A DNA stretch of 64,000 nucleotides from Mucidula mucida (Eukaryota; Basidiomycota; Agaricomycetes; Agaricales; Physalacriaceae). This document shows, one piece after another, positions 10,780-21,164 of the stretch. The position numbers were made by a program, and so were the translations under genes. A model generated the notes under the pieces. It did not search any database. It was not told where the DNA came from and saw only the letters and a program-made list of their open reading frames with translations. Each line of letters begins with the position of its first letter. Position 1 is the first letter of the stretch. Location of the stretch: contig JADNYV010000050.1 of the NCBI GenBank assembly GCA_015501055.1, positions 152,824-216,823 of the forward strand, written 5' to 3'.

Positions 10780-13700
10780 TCCAGCACAGGTGGTGGACGC
10801 GTGTCTCGGGGTTGCGTCGGAAATTGCGGCTCGTGGTAAGGCGTCAGCAGGGCCTCATTGAACACGGGATGAATGCTTTTCCACGTGTGAGGAATCTGGA
10901 GCTTGTAAGAGCTCGTCCCGACTTTCTTGATCACTTTGAACGGCCCGAATCGTTTGTCATCGAGCTTCTTCATTGGTCAATCCGTGCTGAGATTCGTCCC
11001 TTCCAGCCATACTTTGTCGCCTTCCTTGTACTCTACTGCCTCTGTTCGCTTCCTGTCATAAAACCGTTTCATGTCCTCTTTTGCCATCTTTAATGCCGAC
11101 CCCACTTCATCCCATGTCTTCCTCATGCCGTCGGCAAACTCCTGCGCAGTCTCATTTCTCGATGCCGTTTTCGGAGCGGTGCCTTTGTAGGGATGTCTGC
11201 CCATGTCTGCGAAGAACGGAGTGACTTTGGTTGCCGAGTGAACTCGGTCGTTGTAAACGAATTCAGCAGAGGGTAGCCATTCATGCCAGTCGTTCTGATG
11301 ATAGTTGACAAATAACCGTAAGAAATGTTCTATCTCTTGGTTCAACCGTTCCGTCTGCCCATTTGCCTGTGGATGATACGCCGTTGTAAAGTTTCCCTGT
11401 ATGCCCAACAACCGGTACAATTCCTTCATAAAACGCGAGTGGTATTGTGGACCGCGATCATGTATCATCTGTCGTGGCATCCCATGTATGGGGAAAATGC
11501 GATCACGGTAAATGCGGGCCATGCCTTCTGACGTCAGAGTGGTGTGTGTCGGTATGATACGTAATCGCTTGGTGAAATGGTCCACAAACGTGCTGATCGC
11601 GTTGTATCCTCCTGATTCCGGCAGCTCTCCAATCATGTCCGTCCCTACTATCTCCCATGGCTCGCTTGGCACATCAATAGGATGAAGAGGTGCAGCCGGC
11701 TTCGTGCGATGTGACTTTGTAACCTGACATTTTTGACACCCTTCTACGTATTCACGGACGTCTCGGCTGATTCCTGGCCACCAATAGGTACGTGTAATCA
11801 GCTCGAGGGTCTTGTATCGTCCGGGATGCCCTGCAAGCTGTGCGTCGTGATGCATTCCGATAACTTTTCCCCGCAATTCCTTGTCCTTTGGTATGTAAAT
11901 ACGATCCTTCCATATAATAAGTCCATTTTCCTTCTCTTCCCATCCTTTTTCTTTGTTTTCTAATGCTTTTTGTACGTATCTGTCTTTGTTTCCTTTTCTT
12001 TGTTTGATTTTGTTAAGTAATTCGTCCTCCGGTGTATCTACTGTATGTAAAGAGAATTGAATTTGTGAAATAAAAAACTCCGGCTTGAGCAAAACAACGT
12101 TTTCGTTATCTTTTTCCCCCTTCTCAAGGCCTGTCATCCTTGACAAGGCATCAGCTTTCCCCATTGTCTTGCCCGGCTTGTGAATCATTTGTATATCATA
12201 CTCCGCCAACTCCGTAACCCATCTCGCCTGCCTCCGGTTCAACTTCTGCGGTTTCCTGAAGTACTGAAGGTTTTGATGATTGGTAAAAACCTCCACTGTC
12301 TCCTTAGCGCCTAGGAGATATTGCCGCCAGTCGTCGATCGAGTCCATAATAGCCATCATCTCTTTGTCGTAGATCTCATAATTGCGCTCCACTTCGTTCA
12401 GCGCGCGAGATCGGAAAGCTACTGGTCTCCATTTTCCGTCAACAAACTGGGAAAGAACCGCCCCGTTCGCATAGTTCGAGGAGTCCGCCTCGACTCGAAA
12501 CTTGCCGTCGTCGCGTGGTACAATCAGAACGGGTTCTTCCGTCATTCTCTGTTTCAACTCCTCAAACGCCTTGTGCTGCTCCATGCCCCAAACCCACTCG
12601 CCCTTCCCGGTTAACGATGTCAACGGCTTCGCTACTCCCGCAAATCCCCGAATGAAACGTCGGTAGAAGTTGCAGAAGCCCAGGAATGACTGCACTTCCT
12701 TCTTCTTCGTCGGCTCCTTCCATTCCTTCACTACGGCCACTTTTGCCGGATCCATCTTCACTTCTCCTCCTCCAACAATAACTCCTAAGTAATCTACAGT
12801 CTGTGCCTCAAAACTACATTTCTCGGGTTTTAAATATAGCTTATTTACTCGTAATATCTCCAATACCTTTCGTACGATCTGTCTATGCTCCTCGAGAGTG
12901 TTTGTAAAGATAAGTATATCATCTAGGTAAACTATAACATGTCCGCCGTCAATCAACTCCTTCAAGATGTGATTCATGAACGATTGGAACGTTGCCGGCG
13001 AGTTTGTGAGTCCGAAGAACATTACTAATGGCTCGAACAGCCCTCGGTTTGTTCTAAACGCCGCTTTCCACTCATCACCGTCTTTGATCCGGATGTTGTT
13101 GTAACCCCATCGGACATCCATCTTTGTGAAACACTTCGCTCCCTTCAGCTTGTCGATAAGTTCTTGGATCAACGGCAAGGGATATCGGTTTTTGATCGTC
13201 ATGTCATTCAATTTCCGATAATCCTGCACGGGCCGAAGACTTCCGTCCTTCTTCTTGACAAAGAAGAATGGTGACGCCATGGGTGATATTGATGGCCGTA
13301 TGCGTCCCGTGCGTATGTTTTCCTCCAAGAACTCATCTAATGCCTTCTGCTCGGATGGACTAAGGGGATAGACCTTGCAGTCGACCGGTTTGGAACCAGG
13401 CGTGAGTTCTATCGCGTGATCCCAGGGTCTTCGCTCCGGTAACTTATCAAAGTCCGCCTTGCTGAATACATCGGAAAATTCCTCGATGTAGGGTGCAGCA
13501 GCAGATGAAGGCTGTTGTGATCTCAGCTTTTCACCGCTTTTGCGATAGTTGTCCCAGTCCATCCAGAACAAGCGCTCTCCCTCTTCCAACTTCTCTTCTA
13601 CATCTTCTCCTTCGTCTTCTGGCGAGTCGTACTCGGGTAGATAGCCGCAGCGGTCTGGGCATCGATCAAAAGTCAATGTGGATTCCGTCCAGTTGATCGT

Positions 13701-14390
13701 GGGGTTGTGATATCGTAGCCAATCTAGCCCCAGAAAGATACTTGTTTTGCCGAGATTGGTGACGGCCAACTCAATCTTTTCGGCGTGATCTCCGATCTTC
13801 ATCCGGACCTCCACAAAACCTTCGATTGCTCCTCCCTCGTTTAGGGTTCCATCCGCATTGTAGACAGGGAGCTTGACCGGTAACTCCTTGATCGGGAGTC
13901 CGTTCTTCTCGACGAATTCTTTATTGACACAAGAACCCGTTGCTCCACTGTCAAGAAGGGCACTCGTTTCCCATTCAGAGCCTGTGTGTACGCTCTCTAT
14001 GGTTACTCGGAGTTTCATGTCCTGCCCCTTTGTTCCCCGGATGTACTTCCTCGACTTTTTCAACTCCGTCACAACTTCCACCGCAGCTTCCTTTGTCAAC
14101 GCTCTGATCGCCATCACCTTCTCCTCCGTCGCTTCTCTCTCTCTCCGCTCCGGCATCCATGCTCTCAAGATTCCCACTGCTCTCGACACGTCATCCTCTC
14201 TTAGCCGTTGTGCGATCCACTCGGGCGTATTTGGCTCAAATCTTTCTTTCGCAGGTTTTGGTGGTAAAGTCGTCGATGATATTTTAGGTGTATCAGTACC
14301 AGTACTATAAATAGATTCTGCATCTGACGACTTTTCCCTTGATGACTGCTCCGGCAGGACTGCGTCTACTGCGGGAGCTTCGCAAAACCC
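10780..14390 (-). CDS. pol: Chromovirus Pol polyprotein (protease, RT, RNase H, integrase), internal stop
   Basis: The frame lies -1 relative to gag and overlaps its end, starting from the frameshift site at 14384-14390. It runs open to a TGA at 10977-10979 and then, in the same frame, to the hAT insertion at 10780. In order it shows: aspartic protease LLDSGATGSCVN (about 13,940); reverse transcriptase with DYRKLND, the FGLTNSPATFQ motif and the YLDD active site (about 12,920); RNase H with EADSSNYANGAVLSQ and ADALSRM; an integrase zinc finger (H...HPGRYKT...CQKC); the integrase core with TDMIGELP, DRGPQYHSRF and ANGQTERLNQ; and a GPFKVIKKV SH3-like tail leading to the chromodomain at 8827-9177. 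The TGA replaces what was probably an Arg codon (CGA) between STD and PMKKLDD, a one-base change at a CpG. It removes the integrase tail, so this copy is inactive even without the hAT insertion. Confidence 0.93.
10977..10979 (-). other. Premature TGA in pol
   Basis: The conserved reading frame continues unchanged on both sides of this codon (LSTD before, PMKKLDDKRFGPFKV after). A CGA-to-TGA transition at a CpG is the simplest explanation. Confidence 0.85.
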
Positions 14391-15295
14391 AATTCTTCGG
14401 CCAGCTTCTTCTTCTCCTCGTCATTCATTTCGGTCCATAAACCCCGAATCGTCTGGGGTCGACCCTTCTTCGGACAGAACCTGCTAACGTGGCCGTGTTC
14501 GCCACAGCTGAAGCAAAGTCCTCTTCGACGTGCGTTGTCGATGTCCATCGGCCTGCCGGCTCCTCCATAGGTCACGCCGGTGGCATCTCGTCGTGTGGTC
14601 GGCATCGGGGGTGGGTTCGCAGGATTGGCTCTCGATGTAGCCGCCTGCGGAGCTAGGGGCCGGGCCTGCATGCCGGACCTCTTGCTCGCCGCCCGCCTTC
14701 TCCACAGCTGATCGATCTGAAGGATCTGTGCCTTCCAATCTTTGTACTTCTCTGGCAACCCGTCTCGGCTGCCATAGATCTGGTCGATGATCTTCTCGTT
14801 GACGTTGGTCTCGAGAAGTCGCACGACGAATGCGTCATCCTTCGAGTATCCTGCCTGAGTGAGCAGGACCTCGAACTTCTGGAAGAAATCTTGAGCGGTA
14901 TCTTGCCCCTGGCGCAACCGCTCGATCTGATCTTGCGCGTCTCGCGCGAGGTTGGAGTCCACAAATCGCTCCTTCAAATCTTCCTTGAACTCCGTCCAAG
15001 AGACTGTCCATTCCTCTTCTTCCTCGTCGAAGTTCTGGTCCGAATAGTTCTGGACCCATGCATCTACGTGATCTCCTCGGATGTAGGAGAGAACAACATC
15101 GATCCTTTCGGAGTCAGATGTGAGGTTGTTCTTCTTGTCACGGATGTATGTGAACATCGATCGCCACCAGCTCTTGTACTTGGACTTGTCCCCGTCATAG
15201 TCGTAAGGCTTGTTCACAAGGGATCGGCCTTTGATTTCGACATCGGCATGATGAGCGGGCGTGTGAGGAGCGGTTTCGGGTGCTTCGTTGGACAT
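14366..15295 (-). CDS. gag: Chromovirus Gag
   Basis: 309 residues, intact. The central part is the Ty3-type capsid: the segment WWRSMFTYIRDKKNNLTSDS, WTEFKEDLKERFVDSN and LLTQAGYSKDDAFVVRLLE belongs to the retrotransposon Gag family. A single CCHC knuckle CFSCGEHGHVSRFC (about residues 261-274) is the nucleocapsid RNA-binding motif, preceded by a basic, Pro-rich stretch. The ATG at 15293-15295 follows the 5' LTR by about 600 bp of leader. The gag stop (TAG, 14366-14368) lies a few codons after the GGGTTTT heptamer, so most translation should end here, with Pol made by occasional frameshifting. A truncated homologue with a lost start is at 63645-64000. Confidence 0.93.
   Translation of the reverse strand: MSNEAPETAPHTPAHHADVEIKGRSLVNKPYDYDGDKSKYKSWWRSMFTYIRDKKNNLTSDSERIDVVLSYIRGDHVDAWVQNYSDQNFDEEEEEWTVSWTEFKEDLKERFVDSNLARDAQDQIERLRQGQDTAQDFFQKFEVLLTQAGYSKDDAFVVRLLETNVNEKIIDQIYGSRDGLPEKYKDWKAQILQIDQLWRRRAASKRSGMQARPLAPQAATSRANPANPPPMPTTRRDATGVTYGGAGRPMDIDNARRRGLCFSCGEHGHVSRFCPKKGRPQTIRGLWTEMNDEEKKKLAEELGFAKLPQ
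14384..14390 (-). promoter_or_regulatory. Candidate -1 programmed frameshift heptamer G GGU UUU
   Basis: On the sense strand the gag codons TTG GGT TTT contain GGGTTTT, which fits X XXY YYZ. A slip of one base backwards moves ribosomes from the gag frame into the pol frame (GGG TTT TGC GAA), and that frame is open from here to the protease. The gag stop follows 15 nt later. Confidence 0.7.
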
Positions 15296-15879
15296 GATAG
15301 ATCGGGGTGATGGGATCGGAGAGTGAAAGGGTGAAAGTGGTGATATGGGTGATGCGGATTTGGATGAAACAGGTGAGGGAATAGAGGTTTGGATGAATAG
15401 GGAGGGATCGCCTAGATCTGAAATAGAATCCAGGACTTGGTAGGGTGGGGAATGGTGGTGTGTATCGTAAGGTAAGTAAAGTAGGTAGGTATCGTAACTG
15501 TCTACGCTATTTTACTGACTACTGACTACGTATCTACGGAGCCCAAGAGCTCGTCACAAGTTCGCAATTGCCCAGCCGACGTCCCTCTGGTGTGAGGTAA
15601 GCCGAAGTTTTCCTGGGAACGGGGGTTGACCCGTAAACAGCGCCCACTGAAGTGCAACTGCCAAAAGTTCGTTCTCGTGAGAGCGGCTACTTCCAGCACC
15701 CGAGGCAGTTATCTCTAACTGTTAGCCGGCGCTACTGGGACCAATACACACGTATGCGGACGTGCGCTGGAATTAGGATTCCGTCGATCTGTAAACAGGA
15801 AAGGGGATGGGGAATGTGCGATGATCAAACAGCGAAGTGCTGATCGACGATCAGGGATGTGTGGTAGGTGGTAGAAAGT

Positions 15880-15890
15880 AGTTCCGATCT
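15880..15890 (-). other. Primer-binding site, self-priming type
   Basis: Two bases inside the 5' LTR end, the sense strand reads AGATCGGAACT. This 11-mer is the exact reverse complement of AGTTCCGATCT in the LTR (15998-16008), which sits 33 bases downstream of the TATATAAG box and so is the expected 5' end of the transcript. This arrangement matches the self-primed retrotransposons of the Tf1/sushi group. Confidence 0.75.
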
Positions 15891-15892
15891 TC

Positions 15893-16423
15893 TGTTAGCG
15901 ACTGACTAAGCCACGAGACTCAACCAGGTACCACAGCAAGAACTAAGGAAGAAAGCGTTCACGTTCGTAAGACTAGGCTAGGCCAGGTGTATAAACGAGA
16001 TCGGAACTAAAGTACAATGATACTATACTACTGCTTATATACTAGTAAGCCTGTGTTTGGGACTCCTTGTCCATACGTGTTTCCGCTAGGGATAACTCCA
16101 CGCCCTTGACCCAGTGTTGTATGCTACTAGTCCGTGAAACCATTAAATACGAGTGGTGACTGCATGTAAGTAATAATACTGAAACGTCCATGTGTGCTAC
16201 GAGTGTCGGCGGTGTGTATACAATAGGGAGTCCATGAGGTATCGGCATGTATGATGTCATCCATGTGTTGGCCGTGTGTCCGACATGAGTACGGCTTCGG
16301 TAATGAAAAGGGATATGATCGGTGACAAAAACAGATGATGAAACGGTCCGTTGGTTGATAAGACAAGGCTCCCGATAAGATATGATAAGATGTGAAAATG
16401 TGAAAATATGGCGATTCATAACA
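15893..16423 (-). repeat. 5' LTR of the chromovirus with promoter
   Basis: 531 bp, the same as the 3' LTR. In the sense direction it has a TATATAAG box at 16034-16041 and the self-primer 11-mer at 15998-16008, predicting transcription start at about 16008. Confidence 0.95.
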
Positions 16424-16520
16424 GTTCGAAGTTGATATACAACTTCTTCATTCGTTCACTGCAAGAGCGAAAGCTAGCAACTACCACAAAGAATGTGAGA
16501 TGGGTTTGCGATCCAGTCTA

Positions 16521-16764
16521 CTGTAGTGTTTCGACCGCAAATTCACATAACGGGTCACGGGGGTCTTTGAAGTGAAGCTATATATACATCATAACGGGTC
16601 ACGGACCACTTTGGTCAGGCACGAGCCTCCAAATAAGGAAATTTCAGGTCCCGCTATAAGCGGAACTGTCCAAAAAAGGCAATTTAAGGGTCTGTGAAGC
16701 TGTTCGCTGTAACTTCAGACCATAATGGGTCACAGGCTGTGAAGTTACGGTCGAAACGCTACAG
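16521..16764. mobile_element. MITE with TA target duplication
   Basis: 244 bp with inverted termini. The left end starts CTGTAGTGTTTCGACCGC; the right end, reverse-complemented, starts CTGTAGCGTTTCGACCGT. About 27 bp match with three differences. TA flanks both ends (16519-16520 and 16765-16766), as expected for Tc1/mariner-type elements. No coding capacity. Inside, the phrase ATAACGGGTCACGG or a variant recurs three times (about 16548, 16593 and 16723). Confidence 0.75.
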
Positions 16765-16873
16765 TATACAGAGAACGCACGGCAATTATTGAAATTGAAT
16801 AACTTTCAATTCAGGAGCTTTGTACTTACAAGATGGCAAACCTCAAGGGTCGGCTTGTGTAGTTACTCGTCAA

Positions 16874-19550
16874 TCAGACGGTACAAGCCTTCTTCGAGCC
16901 ACCCAGTTTCCTCTTCTTGTGCGCAGGACCATCATCGCCTGTACCGTGTTCTACAAACCTACGCCACCCCATGCCGTCCAACCTCTGGCTTATACTGGCG
17001 GGACTCCTCGCGTGCAATTCCTCGATGCCCACCTCCTCCGAAGAGAACTCATTTCGGTGAAAGTCGTACATGGTGACCGGAGACGAGCCTTCCGGGGCGC
17101 GTTCCGCACCCGCCCTCCCTGGTTGAGGGAAGAGGGATATCGCGGGTAAAGGTTGGGTGGGAAGCGGAATCTTCTTCGCATGACGACGCAAAGTCTCATG
17201 TAACCAGTTTGGGTCCGCAAGGCGTTCCAGCTTCGCCTTGTAAATCGCCACCGAATTGTCCTCGTCTACTTCGCCCCCTTTCTCCAGTCGAGCCTCGTAT
17301 CTCTGAACTGCTTCCGCCGTTGGCTGCCTGTATCGAACGAGCAACAATCCCGCAAGCTCAGTCAGCAAGTTGTTGAAACCCGGCACCTTGAATGTCGCCA
17401 GCTCGTTGGAATCATGCGCACATGCGGGCAACTCCGTCCGCTTGAATTGCCCGCCCTTCGGACGACCAAATTCGTCGAGGGCTTTGGAGTCGAAAAGGTT
17501 GAGAAGCTTCTGAGAGAGCTCAGTGGGTTCAAGTGAGTGCTTCAGGTATCGAAGCGCGGTATGAACAAGAACCCAGAATACGGACTCCTTATCGTCGTCA
17601 AGGGTATTAACGACGGCTTCCTTGTCCTTCCCGCCTTGCAAAAGGCCGATAGACATGAATTGCCAAGTGCCCTAGCGATTATGTTAGAGGCTATAGCATA
17701 GATATATCCAAGCACATACTGTGCGTTGTGGATGATGAGTGAGGGCTTCAGAGTCCAAAACTAGGCAAAGATCCCAATCGATAAGAAGTCCTCTGTGCGC
17801 AGGAGTAATCATGATGTTTCCGCTACTGATATCTCGATGCATAATACGGGCGTAAGCAAAAGCGCATTGCGCCGCTGAGATGTAAGATTGAAATCGGCAA
17901 GATAATAGAGCGATGATGAGCATACCTTCCATAGCGTCGGCGATACAATTGACCAAGACTTTACAATCACCGAAAGCGCTGAGATCCCGGGCTACGGTGT
18001 CGAGGAAGATGCGATGGCATTGAAGAGGGTTTTGAAGGCGGAAGTAGCTGCTGTCGCCAAGAGGATACGCCGAAAGCTTAAAACAAGCTTCATGCGTCTG
18101 TGTTCGCATGCCCTCGACATCACCACCAGCGACCATAGTAGCAACGTGCGGTACCTTTTTCTCCGCAAGAATGTCATAGATCTCTGCCTCGGGTCGCGTG
18201 CCGGGTGACTCCTCACGCCAATAATCCTTCATGAAAAGAAGACTCCCATGCTTGGATTTCGTCAACTGATCGCGTTCTTTGCCAGGATTACGGGTAAAGG
18301 AACAATCGTACGCCAAAGAACGTCGAGTAGAGCGCGAGAATGGGGAGATGCACGTATCCTCGAAAATAGGCGCAGGAACAATGAAGGACCGCTCGGCGCT
18401 GTCGCCAAACTTGACAGTCATGCGCAGGAAGTGGTCTTCTGGGAGCGTTGCGCCCATTTCGTACCTCGTCTGCGCGTTGCAATGCCACATGTCTCTATCA
18501 TACTTCTGAAACTGCACCAGGGCAGCTTTGGCGTCTGGATCGTTGCGAGGTATTTCAACCACTGTGGGATCGTAGCCGCGCTGCTCGGCAGTGAGCTGCG
18601 AGAACCGGAGGTAAAACTTGAACAGGATTTTGTCTCCCTCGCCATCTTGATAATTGAAGCGGCGAGAGACAACAGCGCCGCAACGATCCCAGAAAATCAA
18701 CCTCGCATAAGTGCCGAAGACCACCACACTCATAAAGTGCTTGCGGTAGGATAAGAACATCGTGATGCCGACGTACGAGGCAATCTGACCTCGGGTTTTC
18801 TGACCAAGCTCCGATTTACTCTCGCCAGGCCAGTCGTTCTCCATGGTGGGAACGTCAAGAACGGCGGATCCAACCGACGAGGAGAACACAGCGCCGGCAT
18901 GGATGCTAGAGGAACAGAAGCCGGAGGAGGGCTGGCTGAGGGAAGGGTCTTCTGCAACGCCATCGGGAAAAGATCGATGGTGCTCCGCCGCGTTATCGAC
19001 TGCATCGCTGTGTTCCGTCGACTCTGTTGGAGCGTCGGCATTCTCAGGGAGGTCTACAAACGGATCGGCTGCGGCAGAAACCTTGAATTCGGCGTTAGTT
19101 TCCATCAAGCGATGGACAGTAGCTTTTTCCGAGGGCAAATTATCCTCTGTGTAGTGCCCTGTGTCGACGGCAAAGCCTCGACACTCCCCATCGGGTTTGC
19201 GATACTCGCCAAACTTGGTGACGATAACGCTGGCGCCATGAGCTTCCTTCTTCTCTTTAATCGGCCAACCTTGAAGAGCGGCTGTCTACAACGCAGTCAG
19301 TAAACATCATCATCAATGTCGGGAAAAAGAAAAAGGAACTCACAAAAGCACTGTACATGTCTTTCTCGTGCTTTTTAGAGGCCATGTTGTGTAGGTCTCT
19401 TAGGCGTTCCTCAGGAATGGGTTTCTCTCGATAGGCGGCTGGCGTATCGACGTTCCATGGCATAAAGGTTTGTATGAATTCCTCTGGGCTCATTCCGACG
19501 AGGTAATGACCTTGAGTCTCCGCGGCGACACTGAGATACTGCCCCTGCAT
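16874..19550 (-). CDS. FunK1-type fungal protein kinase
   Basis: Four exons on the minus strand (19550-19344, 19285-17926, 17874-17720, 17671-16874) with 58, 51 and 48-bp introns and a continuous frame give about 839 residues. The kinase core is recognisable in the C-terminal half: RIMHRDISSGNIMI is the catalytic loop with HRD and the metal-binding Asn, and GLLIDWDLC is the DFG-equivalent, with DWD as is usual in FunK1 kinases. It is followed by GTWQFMSIGLL (activation segment) and the VFWVLVHTALRYL helix. The N-terminal half has the long FunK1-specific region (MPWNVDTPAAYREKP, ...FVVFGTYARLIFWDRCGAVV). FunK1 kinases are expanded in Agaricomycetes and are thought to act in multicellular development; substrates are unknown. 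The start used is the ATG at 19550; sequence upstream could hold a further short exon. The extreme C-terminus carries a basic, NLS-like HKKRKLGGSKK. The gene looks intact. Confidence 0.88.
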
Positions 19551-20310
19551 GTCGCGAATATTATTGTCGACGGAGAAGCGATCTTGACCAGCAATTTTTC
19601 TAACTACTGGCGTTTGGTTTTAGGCGTTGGCGTCGTTCCAGGTATGGGTCTGGGGTGGTGTCAATGGATTCGAAGACGAAGTAGCAGCTTCGGGAGTCCT
19701 CGGCGCGGTCTTGCTAGTGTGGCTATCGTTTGTGAAGGGGAAATGGACAAGTGACGGAGGGGAAAGATGATATGCAAGTAGAAGCCAATAGGAGCCACGA
19801 CTCGAGACCTTTCTATAGTTGATGATTCATTGTTTCACGGCTAAATATGCCCACTGTTTCGAGACGTGTCAAGAGGTAACGAGTAACGTGATCGAATGCG
19901 ACTCGCTGGCCCGCCGAACTGCCGAACTTCGTCTTTATCTTCCAACCATCTTCAAGGGCGCACAGTATGTTATGAAACCGAGGAGAGATACAATATGGGT
20001 TCAATCTAAAGTACACGACTTAGTCATTTGGCCGGATCTTCACGCCATTCCTCCGCCCCTTCTCAGAGGTGGAGTCGCAGCGTCGCCCTGCGAAAATATA
20101 GTCAGGAAACAATCTTTCGAGCTTACTTAGGAGAAATATCGTTACCTCAGGCCAGACTCCGCTCAGCATCGCCTAGTCGACTGCAAAATCTCATCATCGC
20201 TGGCAACAGGCCTACTACCATGTAGTGTGTGCTTTGAACTACCAAGACGAAAAAAAACCTAATGTTATCCAAAACATCCAAACTTGCATCTACTACACTA
20301 TACGGAACGC
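19551..20310. other. Intergenic region
   Basis: No gene seen. The minus-strand sequence at 19600-19760 is Ser/Thr/Pro-rich in translation and could be an unmodelled first exon of the kinase gene, but no clear donor was found. The rest is ordinary low-information sequence. Confidence 0.35.
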
Positions 20311-21164
20311 TCACTCGTCACCGCCCTCGACTTTCAACGCTTCGACATCTCTCTGCTTCGCCAGTTCGTCGTCTGAGATGGTAGGCTCCTTGTGGACAGT
20401 TATAGATGCACTTCGACTCAAACAAGAAATCATTACCGTAGTAGCCAGGGGTATTTGAGACATCGCGGTAGGCGGGGTCCACTCGCCAGGCATCAACAAC
20501 GTTTTGCTACGGTCCAAAGAGAAAGACATATCCCTAGGCGGTGCGTCATATCCTTTCACAGGAATCAAAGCCCACGGGGAAGCTCCATTTCGACTCCACG
20601 TCTTCCAGACCGAGCCATCTTTGGCGGCGTGTGTACCTTTGTCATTCCAGACTTGGAACGTGTCATCCGTCACCAACAGGTTCCTCCGGATCGCCTTAAT
20701 GCCGCGCCTCTGGTCATAGTCGGGCTCCGCCCAGCCTTTATTGGTGCTGAATATGCCGCCAACCACGACGTACTCGTCGTTGGGAGGGATACCGCGCCAG
20801 AGGGCAAAGTCTGTGCCCTTGTGAGAGCCAGCGTCGTCCCATACGCGCTCCCAGCCGACGACGTCACGGAGAGCGTCGGGCTCGAGGGCATGGACGACGA
20901 TGCCGAGAGGAGCATTGTTCCAGTTAGATTCGGCTCCTTGCCCCAGATAATACCAGTCGGCGTCGACTGTCAATACACCTTCAGTATCGATAACAAAGAT
21001 TGAAAATTCAACATACGATTAGGGCGCCAAACAGAAATGTCCTTGCTCGCACCTGAACCAGAGTCGGTAGCCATCCTGTTCACAAATGTGACATATTTAT
21101 AGGCCAATGCCTGGGTAGGCAGGGCCTGAGGCTGAGGCTCTTCGCTCACGGTGGCGGTTTCCAT
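20311..21164 (-). CDS. Vps62/DUF946-like protein, copy A (intact)
   Basis: Exons 21164-21017, 20966-20437 and 20388-20311 make 756 nt, 251 residues. The features shared by all five copies in this window are SVWRPN, WYYLGQGAESNW, APLGIVVHALEPDAL, DVVGWERVWDDAGS, LWRGIPPN, YVVVGGIFS, KAIRRNLLV and an acidic C-terminus. WRP..., YLG-x-GA, PDAL and the G-x-LWR-P-P...Y-x-x-G pattern belong to the Vps62/DUF946 family, whose biochemical role is poorly known; the name comes from a yeast vacuolar sorting protein. No signal peptide or membrane segment is visible. The last 48-bp intron is optional because reading through also keeps the frame. This is the only copy in which the first exon stays open through VNRMATDSGSGAS. 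Confidence 0.8.

Larger units (their letters stand above)
8285..16423 (-). mobile_element. Full-length Ty3/gypsy chromovirus LTR retrotransposon, interrupted by a hAT element
   Basis: The element reads on the minus strand. Two 531-bp LTRs (5' LTR 15893-16423, 3' LTR 8285-8815) begin TGTTA and end TAACA and appear identical base for base, indicating a very recent insertion. The flanking 5-bp duplications GTTCG at 8280-8284 and 16424-16428 confirm a clean integration. Inside are gag with a CCHC knuckle, a pol frame with protease, reverse transcriptase, RNase H, zinc-binding and catalytic integrase domains, and a C-terminal chromodomain, the mark of chromoviruses. A hAT element (9178-10779) with its own 8-bp duplication splits the integrase tail from the chromodomain. 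An in-frame TGA stands at 10977-10979. The primer-binding site matches the predicted transcript 5' end instead of a recognised tRNA, as in the self-priming Tf1/sushi group. With the insertion and the stop this copy is unlikely to be autonomous. Confidence 0.95.

Noticed and set aside
8285..16423. Use of a tRNA primer by the chromovirus
   Set aside because: The bases after the 5' LTR (GAAGATCGGAACT) do not begin with the TGG expected of a site complementary to a tRNA CCA end, while an 11-base match to the transcript start exists.
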